A DNA stretch of 23,201 nt, taken from positions 1-23,201 of the forward strand of contig DBFBLF010000026.1 of the NCBI GenBank assembly GCA_048204295.1, given 5' to 3'. This stretch comes from Metaruminococcus_A sp900762715 (GTDB lineage: Bacteria; Bacillota; Clostridia; Oscillospirales; Ruminococcaceae). Shown here in pieces: positions 15,356 to 23,201 of the stretch. The notes below the pieces were generated by a model. The model ran no database searches. It saw nothing but the letters and a program-made list of their open reading frames with translations, and had not been told where the DNA came from. Position 1 is the first letter of the stretch. Every line of letters begins with the position of its first letter. Position numbers and translations under genes: made by a program.

Positions 15356-15530
15356 CGAAGTGATGGCAATGGAACCGTCAGACCCCCAGCTTGAAACGGT
15401 ACGCCTTGGCTCCAGGCTGTTTGAAGGTGTCCGCAGCCCGAATGGGTTTATTATCAGCCGGATGATTTCCACTAATCCGGCCGATTATTTAAACGATTGT
15501 TATTCTCCGGGCAGGCGGCTGAAAGTCTGA
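15330..15530 (+). CDS. ylzJ: YlzJ-like small protein
   Basis: This 66-residue protein resembles the YlzJ-like family of Bacillus and Clostridia, which has no known function. It begins MLYTIVSPDEVMA and ends with NPADYLNDCYSPGRRL. The ATG at 15330 follows GGGAGGTG by seven bases and lies inside the tepA reading frame, so translation is coupled to tepA. Its position directly after tepA and before spoIIIE matches the Bacillus gene order, which supports the call. A hairpin (15513-15520 with 15530-15537) overlaps its stop codon and may be a weak attenuator. Confidence 0.8.
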   Translation: MLYTIVSPDEVMAMEPSDPQLETVRLGSRLFEGVRSPNGFIISRMISTNPADYLNDCYSPGRRLKV

Positions 15531-15578
15531 GCCGCCTTTCCCGGAACATCGATTTTGACAGAATAGGATGGAAGATAT

Positions 15579-16454
15579 ATGGGTATTTTTGATGCGGTTA
15601 TCCAGGCGGTTGTCCAGGGCCTGACCGAGTTTTTGCCGGTGTCCAGTTCGGGACACCTTTCGCTGACCCAGCATTTTCTGGGGGTGAATGGCGAGTCGGC
15701 TGTTATGCTTTCGATTATCCTGCACCTCGGCACCCTGCTGGCGGTTTTCGTCGCGTATTATAAAACCATCTGGGAGCTCATTAAAGAGGTTGGATATTCC
15801 GTCCGCGATATTTTTACGGGAAATTTCCATTTTAAGGAAATGAGCGAAAACCGCCGTCTTCTGGTCATGCTGATTGTGGCGACCCTGCCGCTCTGCCTGT
15901 TTTATTTCATCAAAGACCCCATTAAGGGGGTTTCGTCCGACGAAAGCATTTTCATTGAAGGACTTTGTTTCCTCTATACCGGCGTGATTCTATTCCTTTC
16001 CGACCGGTTTGGGCGGGGAAAAAAGAAGGTTGGGGAGATTAAGGCAAGAGACGCCGTGACCATTGGCGTTTTTCAGGGAATCGCCCTCCTTCCAGGCGTG
16101 TCCCGTTCAGGCTCCACCATTGCAGGCGGCTTGTTCTGTGGGCTTAGCCGCGCAACCGCCGTCAAATTTTCGTTTTTGATGTCGATACCGCCGATTCTTG
16201 CCGGCGCGCTGACCGAGTTTATGGATTATAAGGATTCTGCTGAGACGATCGACGCGATGCCCTTGGTCATCGGCTTTATTATTGCCGCAATTGTGGGTTT
16301 CCTGGCGATCAAACTTGTCCGCTGGCTTGTAAAGACCGATAAATTTAAAATTTTTGCTTATTACACCCTCGCCCTCGGCGTGGTGGTGATTATCATCAGT
16401 ATTATTGAAGCGGTAAACGGCGGCGCTAATATAGTTGCGCTCTTGTCCCGCTGA
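15579..16454 (+). CDS. uppP: undecaprenyl-diphosphatase UppP (BacA)
   Basis: UppP removes a phosphate from undecaprenyl pyrophosphate to recycle the lipid carrier for cell wall synthesis, and high levels give bacitracin resistance. Both active-site blocks are present: EFLPVSSSGH at residues 17-26 and GVSRSGST in the middle. The protein has about eight hydrophobic segments and 291 residues, the normal size. The ribosome binding site is modest (AGGATGGAAG). It sits between ylzJ (48-base gap) and spoIIIE (32-base gap) and is probably co-transcribed. Confidence 0.95.
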   Translation: MGIFDAVIQAVVQGLTEFLPVSSSGHLSLTQHFLGVNGESAVMLSIILHLGTLLAVFVAYYKTIWELIKEVGYSVRDIFTGNFHFKEMSENRRLLVMLIVATLPLCLFYFIKDPIKGVSSDESIFIEGLCFLYTGVILFLSDRFGRGKKKVGEIKARDAVTIGVFQGIALLPGVSRSGSTIAGGLFCGLSRATAVKFSFLMSIPPILAGALTEFMDYKDSAETIDAMPLVIGFIIAAIVGFLAIKLVRWLVKTDKFKIFAYYTLALGVVVIIISIIEAVNGGANIVALLSR

Positions 16455-16486
16455 CGTTGAAAACACCCAGTAACAGAGGAGGCAGT

Positions 16487-18952
16487 ATGGCAGGTCAGAC
16501 TTCGGGCAAAAAAAGGAATACCAGAAGCAGAACGGCTGCTGCAAAAAAGCCGGCTTCTGTGCGGCAGACGGAGAAGCGGGAAAAACACACCCGCCAGATC
16601 GCTGCAATCGTTTATTTTGTATTGGGGCTGTTGTTTTTCTTCCTCAGTATTTTTGAGGGTGAATCCGTTTGGAAAGCCTGTCACGACGTCCTGTTTGGGC
16701 TGTTCGGCTTTACTGGATATGTCATTGCCCCCATTTTCGTCTACATAGCAATCTGTGCGTCGATGGACCGACCGTTCGGCGCTATCCGCCACAAAATATG
16801 GCAAACAGCCGTCCTTTTAATTTTATTGTCTTCACTCCTCCAAATTCTATGCGTGGGCAACGTACCGGGGGAGAATTTTATTGACCAGTGCGTTAAACTT
16901 TATGAGTACGGCGTGACCAAGCAGGGCGGCGGCCTTGCCGCCGGTTTGATTGGCTGGCCGCTTCTGGCTGCCTGTGGAAAGGTCGGCGCGGGGATCATCA
17001 CCGGGCTATTGATTTTTGCTTTCGTCATGCTGATAACAGGGTCTACGCTTCTGGGTTTTTTCCGGGGTGTTGCGCGCCCGGTTCAGAAGATCAGGGAGGA
17101 TTACGAGGAAAAAGCGGAGCAGCGGGAACAGGAACGGCTGGCAAAGAGCCAGGCGCGGTTCAATATTGACGTCGACCTGGGCCCCGACCCGGAGATGCCG
17201 GAGCATCCGGTGTCATCTCCCAAAGCGCCGCCGGTTGCAATTGAACCGGAAAAGCCGAAAAAATTTAGAAAAAAACGTTCTGCAATTGACATCCCGTTGG
17301 ATGATGCGCCTCTGCCCGAACCGGTGGAGGATCCCATTCCGCTGGACAAGCCTGCCGCATCTGCCAAGGCCGAAACGGTTCCCGCTGTTCCAAAAGAGGA
17401 ACCTGTCACGCCGCCGGAGGAGCTGGTGCGCGACACTGGGGAAACACAGCTCCGCTTTGCGGTGGAAGAAGAGGGGAATGGCTATGTCTTCCCGCCGATC
17501 AGCTTGCTGCGCGCTCCACGGGCCGCTGAAAATTTAGATGCAAGCGGGGAACTCAAGGCAAACGCCGACCGTCTGGTGGACACGCTGAAAAGCTTCGGCG
17601 TTCAGACAAGGGTGATCAACGTCAGCCGCGGCCCGGCTGTCACCCGGTATGAACTCCAGCCCTCGGCCGGGGTTAAAATTAGCCGGATCACCGGCCTTGC
17701 AGACGACATCGCCCTCAACCTTGCGGCGGCGGGCGTGCGGATCGAAGCGCCGATCCCGAATAAGCCCGCGGTCGGGATTGAAGTGCCGAATAAAAAGGTC
17801 GATGTGGTTACGATGCGGGAAATCATTGACTGCGACAAGTTTTACGATGCGAAGTCGAAGCTCACGGTGGCGCTCGGCCGCGATATTGCCGGCAACGTCA
17901 CTTTTGCTGACCTTGGCAAGATGCCTCACCTGCTGATCGCGGGCTCCACCGGTTCCGGTAAATCGGTCTGCATCAACTCGATTATTGTCAGCCTGCTTTA
18001 TAAAGCGAAGCCAGAAGAAGTCCGGCTTCTGATGATTGACCCCAAGGTGGTTGAACTGGGCGTATACAACGGTATTCCGCACCTGCTCGTCCCGGTGGTG
18101 ACCGATCCCCGGAAAGCGGCGGGCGCCCTCGGATGGGCAGTAACCGAAATGCTTAAGCGGTACAAGCTTTTTGCGGACAATTCGGTCCGTGACCTTGAAG
18201 GATACAACAGCATCGCAAAAAATTCGGACGAACTGGACCCCTTACCCCAGATTGTAATTATCATCGACGAGCTTGCCGACCTGATGATGGCCGCTCCCAA
18301 CGAGGTTGAGGATTCGATCTGCCGCTTGGCCCAGATGGCCCGCGCGGCTGGAATGCACCTTGTGATTGCGACCCAGCGGCCGTCGGTAGACGTTATCACC
18401 GGGCTGATTAAGGCCAATATCCCGAGCAGGATCGCTTTTGCGGTCTCTTCACAGGTCGATTCCCGCACCATCCTGGACGGAAGCGGCGCGGAAAAACTCC
18501 TCGGCCGAGGTGACATGTTGTTTTATCCGGTCGGTTTTCCAAAGCCTGTCCGGGTACAGGGCTGTTTTGTCACCGAAAAAGAAGTAGAACAGGTTGTCTC
18601 CTTTGTCAAAAAGAAGGATTCGGCCGACTATGATGAAAAGGTTATAGAAGAAATTGAAAAACAGGCGGTTGCTGAAAAAGGAAGCAAGGGCGGCGATGGC
18701 GGCGGCTTTGATGAAAAGGACGATATGCTGTCCGCTGCGATCGAGTGCGTGATTGAGGCGGGACAAGCCTCTACCTCTTATCTCCAGCGGCGGCTCAAGC
18801 TGGGCTATGCCCGCGCTGCCCGGCTGGTGGATGAAATGGAAGAGATGGGCGTTGTCGGTCCCTTTGAAGGAAGCAAGCCCCGCCAGGTTCTGATGACCCG
18901 CCAGCAATGGCTGGAACGAAACCTTAACCACGACCCGTCTGAAGAAGAATAG
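16487..18952 (+). CDS. spoIIIE: FtsK/SpoIIIE DNA translocase
   Basis: This motor pumps DNA through the closing septum in division or into the forespore. The N-terminus is basic, followed by about four transmembrane segments up to roughly residue 195. A charged, Pro-rich linker follows to ~330. The motor domain has Walker A GSTGSGKS at 486-493 (Lys492) and Walker B IIIDELADL (Asp594, Glu595), with ATQRPSVDVITG just after. The C-terminal gamma winged-helix (STSYLQRRLKLGYARAARL), which reads the polar DNA sequence, is intact. At 821 residues it has the usual length. The ATG at 16487 is chosen over 16457 because GAGGAGG is eight bases ahead. The tepA-ylzJ context favours SpoIIIE, but it could be the only FtsK of the cell. 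Confidence 0.94.
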   Translation: MAGQTSGKKRNTRSRTAAAKKPASVRQTEKREKHTRQIAAIVYFVLGLLFFFLSIFEGESVWKACHDVLFGLFGFTGYVIAPIFVYIAICASMDRPFGAIRHKIWQTAVLLILLSSLLQILCVGNVPGENFIDQCVKLYEYGVTKQGGGLAAGLIGWPLLAACGKVGAGIITGLLIFAFVMLITGSTLLGFFRGVARPVQKIREDYEEKAEQREQERLAKSQARFNIDVDLGPDPEMPEHPVSSPKAPPVAIEPEKPKKFRKKRSAIDIPLDDAPLPEPVEDPIPLDKPAASAKAETVPAVPKEEPVTPPEELVRDTGETQLRFAVEEEGNGYVFPPISLLRAPRAAENLDASGELKANADRLVDTLKSFGVQTRVINVSRGPAVTRYELQPSAGVKISRITGLADDIALNLAAAGVRIEAPIPNKPAVGIEVPNKKVDVVTMREIIDCDKFYDAKSKLTVALGRDIAGNVTFADLGKMPHLLIAGSTGSGKSVCINSIIVSLLYKAKPEEVRLLMIDPKVVELGVYNGIPHLLVPVVTDPRKAAGALGWAVTEMLKRYKLFADNSVRDLEGYNSIAKNSDELDPLPQIVIIIDELADLMMAAPNEVEDSICRLAQMARAAGMHLVIATQRPSVDVITGLIKANIPSRIAFAVSSQVDSRTILDGSGAEKLLGRGDMLFYPVGFPKPVRVQGCFVTEKEVEQVVSFVKKKDSADYDEKVIEEIEKQAVAEKGSKGGDGGGFDEKDDMLSAAIECVIEAGQASTSYLQRRLKLGYARAARLVDEMEEMGVVGPFEGSKPRQVLMTRQQWLERNLNHDPSEEE

Positions 18953-19010
18953 CGTTTATTTACGGTGCCGCATACCCTGCGGCGCCGCCGCTTTCGTTTT
19001 AGGAGGAACT

Positions 19011-20990
19011 ATGTCTGGCTTTTTACCGATGACAAAGGAAGAGATGGAGGCGCGTGGAATCGACCAGCTCGATTTTATTTGCGTCACGGGGGACGCCTAT
19101 GTGGATCATCCCAGTTTCGGGATTGCGATCATATCGCGGATGCTTGAAGCACAGGGTTATTCCGTTGGGATGATTGCTCAGCCCCATTACCATACCCTGC
19201 ATGATTTTGAAGAGTTCGGCGTGCCCAGATACGGCTTTTTTGTCACCTCCGGCAATATTGATTCGATGGTGGCGCATTATACCTCGGCCAAGCGGATCCG
19301 GACGGATGACGCTTATTCACCCGGCGGAAAGGCGGGGAAACGGCCTGACCGCGCGGTGATTGTCTACTGCCAGCAGATACGAAAAGCGTTTGGGGATATC
19401 CCAATTGTCATTGGCGGATTAGAGGCCTCCCTCCGCCGGTTTGCCCACTACGACTATTGGGACGACGCCGTGCGCCCGTCAATCCTAGTCGATTCCGGCG
19501 CCGACCTGCTCACATATGGAATGGGAGAGCGCCAAACGGTGGAAATCGCCTCCCGATTGGCAAGGGGAGTCCCTGTTTCTGAAATTACCGATATCCCGGG
19601 GACCTGCTACCTGACAAAACCGGTCAATACGCCGCTCGGCGCCAAGGAATGCCCCAATTTTGAACAGGTGAGCACGAAAAAAGAGGCTTACGCCAAGGCC
19701 TGTAAAATCCAGATTACCGAACAGGACGAGGTGTACGGGAAAACCGTTATCCAGCGTCATGGCGCCATGATGCTGGTTCAAAACCCGCCGATGCGGGCGC
19801 TGACCCAGTCCGAAATGGATTTTGTTTATTCGCTTCCTTATATGCGGATGTACCACCCGAGCTATGAAAAGCAGGGGGGAGTCCCCGCCATTGAAGAGGT
19901 GGAGTTTTCCATCACCCATAACCGCGGATGCTTCGGCCACTGTAATTTCTGTTCGATCGCCCTTCATCAAGGCAGGAAGATCACCTGCCGCAGTGAGGAA
20001 TCAGTGCTGGATGAAGCGCGCTCTTTCCTGAAAAATCCCCGCTTCAAGGGATATATCCACGATGTCGGCGGCCCTACTGCCAATTTTCGTCGCCCATCCT
20101 GTGATGTGCAAAAGGAACACGGCCTTTGCCGGGAACGGAAATGTCTGGCGCCATCGCCCTGCAGCCAACTGGTGGCGGATCACAGCGAATATCTTGAAAT
20201 GCTGCGGAAGCTGCGGGCGCTTCCGGGAGTCAAGCGGGTGTTTATCCGCTCTGGGATCCGGTATGATTACCTGTTGGAAGATCCAGACCCTACCTTCATG
20301 AAGGAGCTGGTGCAGTACCACGTCAGCGGCCAGCTCAAGGTTGCGCCGGAGCACTGCTCGGCACGGGTACTGGACGTGATGGGAAAACCGCATATTGAAG
20401 CTTATAAAAAGTTTTCGGATCGTTTTTACCAGATCACCAAAGAGGTGGGAAAAGAGCAGTATCTGGTGCCCTATTTGATGTCTTCCCACCCCGGGAGCAC
20501 GCTGAACGACGCGATAGAGCTGGCGCTTTTTCTGAAGGAGCAGAAAATCCGGCCGGAACAGGTACAGGATTTTTATCCTACGCCCGGTACCCTCTCTACC
20601 TGTATGTTTTACACGGGGGTAAATCCAATGACAATGGAACCGGTCTATGTTCCGAAAACGGCGGAGGAAAAGGCGATGCAGCGCGCCCTGCTGCAGTATT
20701 TCCGCCCCTCCAACAAGGAGCTTGTTTTAAAGGCTCTCCGCCTTGCCCGCCGCACCGACCTGATTGGTACGGGCCCCGGCTGCTTGGTACGCGACGACCT
20801 GCGTTTAACGGACAAGGCAAAAAGCACAGTAAAAAAGGGCCGTGCGCTGACAAAAAGCGCAGAGCAGAAAGCTGCTAGGAAGCTCCGTTCGCCTCATACG
20901 GTGAAAAATAAAACGGTGAAAAAGACGAAACCCGGCCGGCGCGCTGCGGTGGGAAGAAAGGGGAAGGGCTATGGCAAAAAGAAAAAGTAA
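19011..20990 (+). CDS. ygiQ: YgiQ family radical SAM protein
   Basis: The protein belongs to the UPF0313/YgiQ radical SAM family, whose reaction is unknown. The N-terminal ~280 residues resemble a B12-binding-type region (FICVTGDAYVDHPSFG...). The radical SAM cluster is Cys307, Cys311 and Cys314 (CX3CX2C) in RGCFGHCNFC. The radical SAM barrel ends with FYPTPGTLST. The C-terminal ~45 residues are very basic (KKTKPGRR, KGYGKKKK), suggesting nucleic acid or ribosome contact. At 659 residues it is in the normal range. The ATG at 19011 follows TAGGAGGAACT. Its 3' end overlaps the next gene by 20 bases. Confidence 0.92.
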   Translation: MSGFLPMTKEEMEARGIDQLDFICVTGDAYVDHPSFGIAIISRMLEAQGYSVGMIAQPHYHTLHDFEEFGVPRYGFFVTSGNIDSMVAHYTSAKRIRTDDAYSPGGKAGKRPDRAVIVYCQQIRKAFGDIPIVIGGLEASLRRFAHYDYWDDAVRPSILVDSGADLLTYGMGERQTVEIASRLARGVPVSEITDIPGTCYLTKPVNTPLGAKECPNFEQVSTKKEAYAKACKIQITEQDEVYGKTVIQRHGAMMLVQNPPMRALTQSEMDFVYSLPYMRMYHPSYEKQGGVPAIEEVEFSITHNRGCFGHCNFCSIALHQGRKITCRSEESVLDEARSFLKNPRFKGYIHDVGGPTANFRRPSCDVQKEHGLCRERKCLAPSPCSQLVADHSEYLEMLRKLRALPGVKRVFIRSGIRYDYLLEDPDPTFMKELVQYHVSGQLKVAPEHCSARVLDVMGKPHIEAYKKFSDRFYQITKEVGKEQYLVPYLMSSHPGSTLNDAIELALFLKEQKIRPEQVQDFYPTPGTLSTCMFYTGVNPMTMEPVYVPKTAEEKAMQRALLQYFRPSNKELVLKALRLARRTDLIGTGPGCLVRDDLRLTDKAKSTVKKGRALTKSAEQKAARKLRSPHTVKNKTVKKTKPGRRAAVGRKGKGYGKKKK

Positions 20991-21921
20991 GAAACACAAA
21001 AAGCTTCCCTTAGCCGTTTCGGTGGTTGTGCTGTTAGCCGCCCTGTGTTACGGCGTTTTCACGGGAACGATTCCCCTTGAGAAATGGATTTCAGGAGAAA
21101 CGAAAACCAGTGCCGCCATTACGTCCGGACTTCTCAATCCGGATGCCGAGGTTGCTATCCACTTTATCGATGTCGGACAGGGCGATTCTGTTTATATCAA
21201 AGCCTATGACAAAAATATTCTAATAGATGCGGGCGAAAAAGAAACGACACAGACCGATGTTGTAGAATACCTTAGGGCTCTCGGCGTTGAAAAACTTGAT
21301 TACGTTATTGGAAGCCATCCGCATTCCGATCATATCGGAGGGCTGCAGGCAGTTGTCGAATCGTTCGAAATCGGTACGGTCATCATGCCGCGGATTCCGG
21401 ACAATATTGTTCCAACAACGTCAACGTACCGCAACCTGCTGACTGCCATTTCAAAGAAAGGGCTGAAGATCAAAGCCGCGCAGGACTGCGGCGAAATTGT
21501 TCTCTCTGAGGGGAAGGATGCAAAACTGACATTTTTGGGCCCGGTTTCCGATTATGAGGAACTCAACAGCATGTCCGCCTGGGTGAAGTTTTCTGCCAAA
21601 GGCTATTCAGCTCTCTTCTGCGGTGATGCAGAAAAAGAAGCAGAGAAAGAATTGATCGAGCTTGGGAATGAGATTGAATGCAATATCCTGAAGCTTAACC
21701 ATCACGGCAGCAGTACTTCGAACACCAAAAAATTTTTGGATGCCGCTTCGCCCGACTGTTTTGTAATTTGCGTTGGCAAAGACAATTCCTACAACCATCC
21801 CACGCCGAGCGTTCTGAAACGGGTAAGTGAATATGATAAGCCGGTTTACCGCACGGACTTAAACGGGTCTGTTGTTTTTGAGTTTGAAGACGGGGCTCTC
21901 AGGTGCATTACAGAGAGGTGA
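20971..21921 (+). CDS. ComEC/Rec2-like metallo-beta-lactamase fold protein, membrane-anchored
   Basis: This is a stand-alone metallo-beta-lactamase-fold hydrolase like the soluble part of ComEC. A basic N-terminus (KRKSKKHKK) and one hydrophobic helix (about residues 11-30) suggest membrane anchoring or export. Metal ligands are His116, His118, Asp120 and His121 in GSHPHSDH; further blocks are IDVGQGDS, FCGDAEKE and LNHHGSS. At 316 residues it is a typical length. It starts inside the end of ygiQ behind GGAAGGG, so translation is coupled. The DUF3006 gene follows directly, a frequent pair. It may act on DNA or nucleotides outside the membrane, but the substrate is not known. Confidence 0.87.
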   Translation: MAKRKSKKHKKLPLAVSVVVLLAALCYGVFTGTIPLEKWISGETKTSAAITSGLLNPDAEVAIHFIDVGQGDSVYIKAYDKNILIDAGEKETTQTDVVEYLRALGVEKLDYVIGSHPHSDHIGGLQAVVESFEIGTVIMPRIPDNIVPTTSTYRNLLTAISKKGLKIKAAQDCGEIVLSEGKDAKLTFLGPVSDYEELNSMSAWVKFSAKGYSALFCGDAEKEAEKELIELGNEIECNILKLNHHGSSTSNTKKFLDAASPDCFVICVGKDNSYNHPTPSVLKRVSEYDKPVYRTDLNGSVVFEFEDGALRCITER

Positions 21922-21925
21922 TTTT

Positions 21926-22135
21926 ATGCTGATTGTCGACCGGATTGAAAATGGCTTTGCCGTTTGTGAAACTGAAGCGCAAACGATGATTTCGCTTCCC
22001 CTGTCTAAGTGTTCCGGCCCGGTACGGGAAGGTGACGTTTTGGCAGAGGCCGACGGCGTTTACCGTGCCGATCCTGAACAGACCGAAAAATTGCGGGAAG
22101 AGGCCAAAAAGCTTTCAAAGGATTTATTTGAATAA
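21926..22135 (+). CDS. DUF3006 domain protein
   Basis: This 69-residue protein fits DUF3006: MLIVDRIENGFAVCE, a strand-rich core (VREGDVL) and a charged C-terminal helix (TEKLREEAKKLSKDLF). It is commonly encoded next to ComEC-like metallo-beta-lactamase genes, and here it starts five bases after that gene. The ATG at 21926 follows GAGAGGTG; the longer frame from 21872 overlaps the upstream gene and is rejected. The function is unknown. It is the last gene of the array. Confidence 0.85.
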   Translation: MLIVDRIENGFAVCETEAQTMISLPLSKCSGPVREGDVLAEADGVYRADPEQTEKLREEAKKLSKDLFE

Positions 22136-22227
22136 GAATTGTCACGCAGTATTGTGAATAGCGGTTCTGAGGATTTGGTGTTGTTTACTGTGGTAGTAGA
22201 TTTTAGACTACTCTGAATTTTATTATA

Positions 22228-22275
22228 ACAGTAAAAGGGCAGGCGCCGGTTAACCGGCGCCTGCCCTTTTACTGT
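22228..22275. terminator. 48-bp perfect palindrome, bidirectional terminator
   Basis: Bases 22228-22251 are the exact reverse complement of 22252-22275, with no spacer. The stem has a GC-rich core (GGGCAGGCGCCGG) flanked by AAAA and TTTT, the layout of a terminator that works on both strands. It lies between the DUF3006 stop (22135) and the stop of convergent ylmC (22293). Confidence 0.88.
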
Positions 22276-22292
22276 GTAAATATAGCGGTATC

Positions 22293-22592
22293 TTACCCAA
22301 AGAAATTGCTGAAAAATCCTCTTTTTTTCTTCTTGCGCTGTCCGGGCGGAACACCTCCCTTGAATGAGACGAGGACGGTGTCTTCGCCTACCAGCGTGAT
22401 GTTTTCCCAGCGGATGATAATGTCATCACACCGCCCGAGAAGACCAAAAAGCCGGTACTTGCCGTAAACAATAATGGAACAGACCTGTGCGTTGTCAACG
22501 TTTACCTCCACGTCGTCGATACATCCCAGCCGGCAGCCGTCGCTGATATTTACCACTTCTTTGTCGCAAAGAGTGCTGACCCTGCAAATCAT
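22293..22592 (-). CDS. YlmC/YmxH family sporulation protein
   Basis: This 99-residue PRC-barrel protein matches the YlmC/YmxH family found in spore formers: CRVSTLCDKEVVNISDG, then DDVEVNVD, then GRCDDIIIRWENI. The C-terminus is basic and aromatic (KKKKRGFFSNFFG). The ATG at 22592 is used because GAGGTGA lies just upstream; the GTG at 22601 overlaps that site. It starts 15 bases after the sigE stop, so the two are an operon. Its role is poorly defined; association with sporulation comes from family knowledge. Confidence 0.85.
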   Translation of the reverse strand: MICRVSTLCDKEVVNISDGCRLGCIDDVEVNVDNAQVCSIIVYGKYRLFGLLGRCDDIIIRWENITLVGEDTVLVSFKGGVPPGQRKKKKRGFFSNFFG

Positions 22593-22607
22593 CTGCCTCA
22601 CCTCATA

Positions 22608-23201
22608 TCATGAATGGCTGATGCGGTTGAAATCCACCTTTAAACGTTCAATAATTTTTTTCTCAAGCCGCGAAATGTACGACTGGGAGATGCCAATGGT
22701 GTCCGCCACCTCTTTCTGGGTCTTTTCAACGCCGTTTACAAGCCCGAAACGCATCTGCATAATTGCCTTCTCGCGGGGAGCAAGATTATCCACGCACTGT
22801 TTGAGAAGCTCCCGTTCGGCCTCCATTTCAATGTTTTTATTCACGCTGTCGTTTTCGGTGCCCAAAATGTCTGAAAGGAGGAGCTCATTTCCATCCCAGT
22901 CAATATTGAGCGGCTCGTCGATTGAAATTTCATTCCGGAGCTGGGAATTTTTCCGCAGGCACATCAGAATTTCATTTTCAATGCACCGGGAAGCGTAGGT
23001 TGCAAGCTTGATGTTTTTTTCAGGCGCAAAGGTATTGACCGCTTTAATTAAACCAATTGTGCCAATGGAGACCAAGTCCTCCATACCAATGCCGGTTGAC
23101 TCAAACTTTTTCGCAATGTATACCACCAGCCGCAAGTTGTGGACAATCAGCATTTCCCGGGCTTTTTCCCCGTTGGTTCCCAGCTCATCGAAGACCTTTT
23201 T
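22608..23201 (-). CDS. sigE: sporulation sigma factor SigE, 5' end beyond window
   Basis: SigE directs early mother-cell gene expression in sporulation. The visible part covers sigma region 2 (NLRLVVYIAKKFESTG, LATYASRCIENEI) and region 4 with a helix-turn-helix (QKEVADTIGISQSYISRLEK). The segment EPLNIDWDGNELLLSDILGT is specific to SigE and argues against SigK and SigG. The frame stays open upstream of the internal ATG at 23153 to the window edge, so the true start and the pro-sequence are not seen. It is followed directly by ylmC, and sigG is not between them. Confidence 0.93.
   Translation of the reverse strand, partial: KKVFDELGTNGEKAREMLIVHNLRLVVYIAKKFESTGIGMEDLVSIGTIGLIKAVNTFAPEKNIKLATYASRCIENEILMCLRKNSQLRNEISIDEPLNIDWDGNELLLSDILGTENDSVNKNIEMEAERELLKQCVDNLAPREKAIMQMRFGLVNGVEKTQKEVADTIGISQSYISRLEKKIIERLKVDFNRISHS

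Noticed and set aside
1..23201. CRISPR array, tRNA/rRNA genes, insertion sequences or prophage
   Set aside because: No regularly spaced repeats, tRNA cloverleaf cores, transposase or phage proteins were seen in any frame.

Overview
The window comes from a spore-forming, anaerobic, low-to-mid GC Firmicute, most likely a member of the Clostridia related to Oscillospiraceae/Ruminococcaceae. The evidence is a SigE-type sporulation sigma factor, a YlmC/YmxH sporulation protein, SpoIIIE/FtsK, the TepA-YlzJ pair, Rex, a two-gene acyl-CoA dehydratase activase system, and AGGAGG-type ribosome binding sites with many intrinsic terminators. The family-level placement is inference. No tRNA, rRNA, CRISPR array, insertion sequence or phage gene was seen.

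Layout, left side (1-6000): mostly single-gene units, each with its own terminator. They are a bactofilin-like coding remnant interrupted by an in-frame stop; an extended-form ribose-phosphate pyrophosphokinase; a PutP-type Na+/proline symporter with a structured leader; a cytoplasmic Cu/Zn-superoxide-dismutase-like protein that lacks one copper ligand; an aldo/keto reductase; and a divergent pair of tiny genes (an Asn/Gln-rich 77-residue protein and a Cys-rich DUF1540 protein).

Middle (6050-10000, minus strand): aconitase, then a eukaryotic-type NADP-isocitrate dehydrogenase, then the NADH/NAD+ sensor Rex. Aconitase and isocitrate dehydrogenase form an operon for the oxidative branch from citrate to 2-oxoglutarate, which probably supplies glutamate. 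Rex follows after a hairpin.

Right side (10170-22275, plus strand): nine co-directional genes with small gaps or overlaps, one good promoter at the left end and a strong bidirectional terminator at the right. They encode a double-ASKHA acyl-CoA dehydratase activase, its split-off partner (COG3581 type), the ClpP-fold protease TepA, YlzJ, undecaprenyl-diphosphatase UppP, the DNA translocase SpoIIIE/FtsK, a YgiQ-type radical SAM protein, a secreted or anchored ComEC-like metallo-beta-lactamase protein, and a DUF3006 protein. The tepA-ylzJ-spoIIIE order resembles that of Bacillus, with uppP inserted. Convergent to this array, sigE (cut by the window edge) and ylmC run on the minus strand, without the sigG gene usually found next to sigE.

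No obviously new multi-gene system is visible. The most notable items are the copper-ligand-deficient SOD-like protein behind a hairpin that can hide its ribosome binding site, the Asn-rich/DUF1540 small-gene pair, the nonsense-interrupted bactofilin, a 48-bp perfect palindrome, and several palindromes or hairpins in leaders and promoters.
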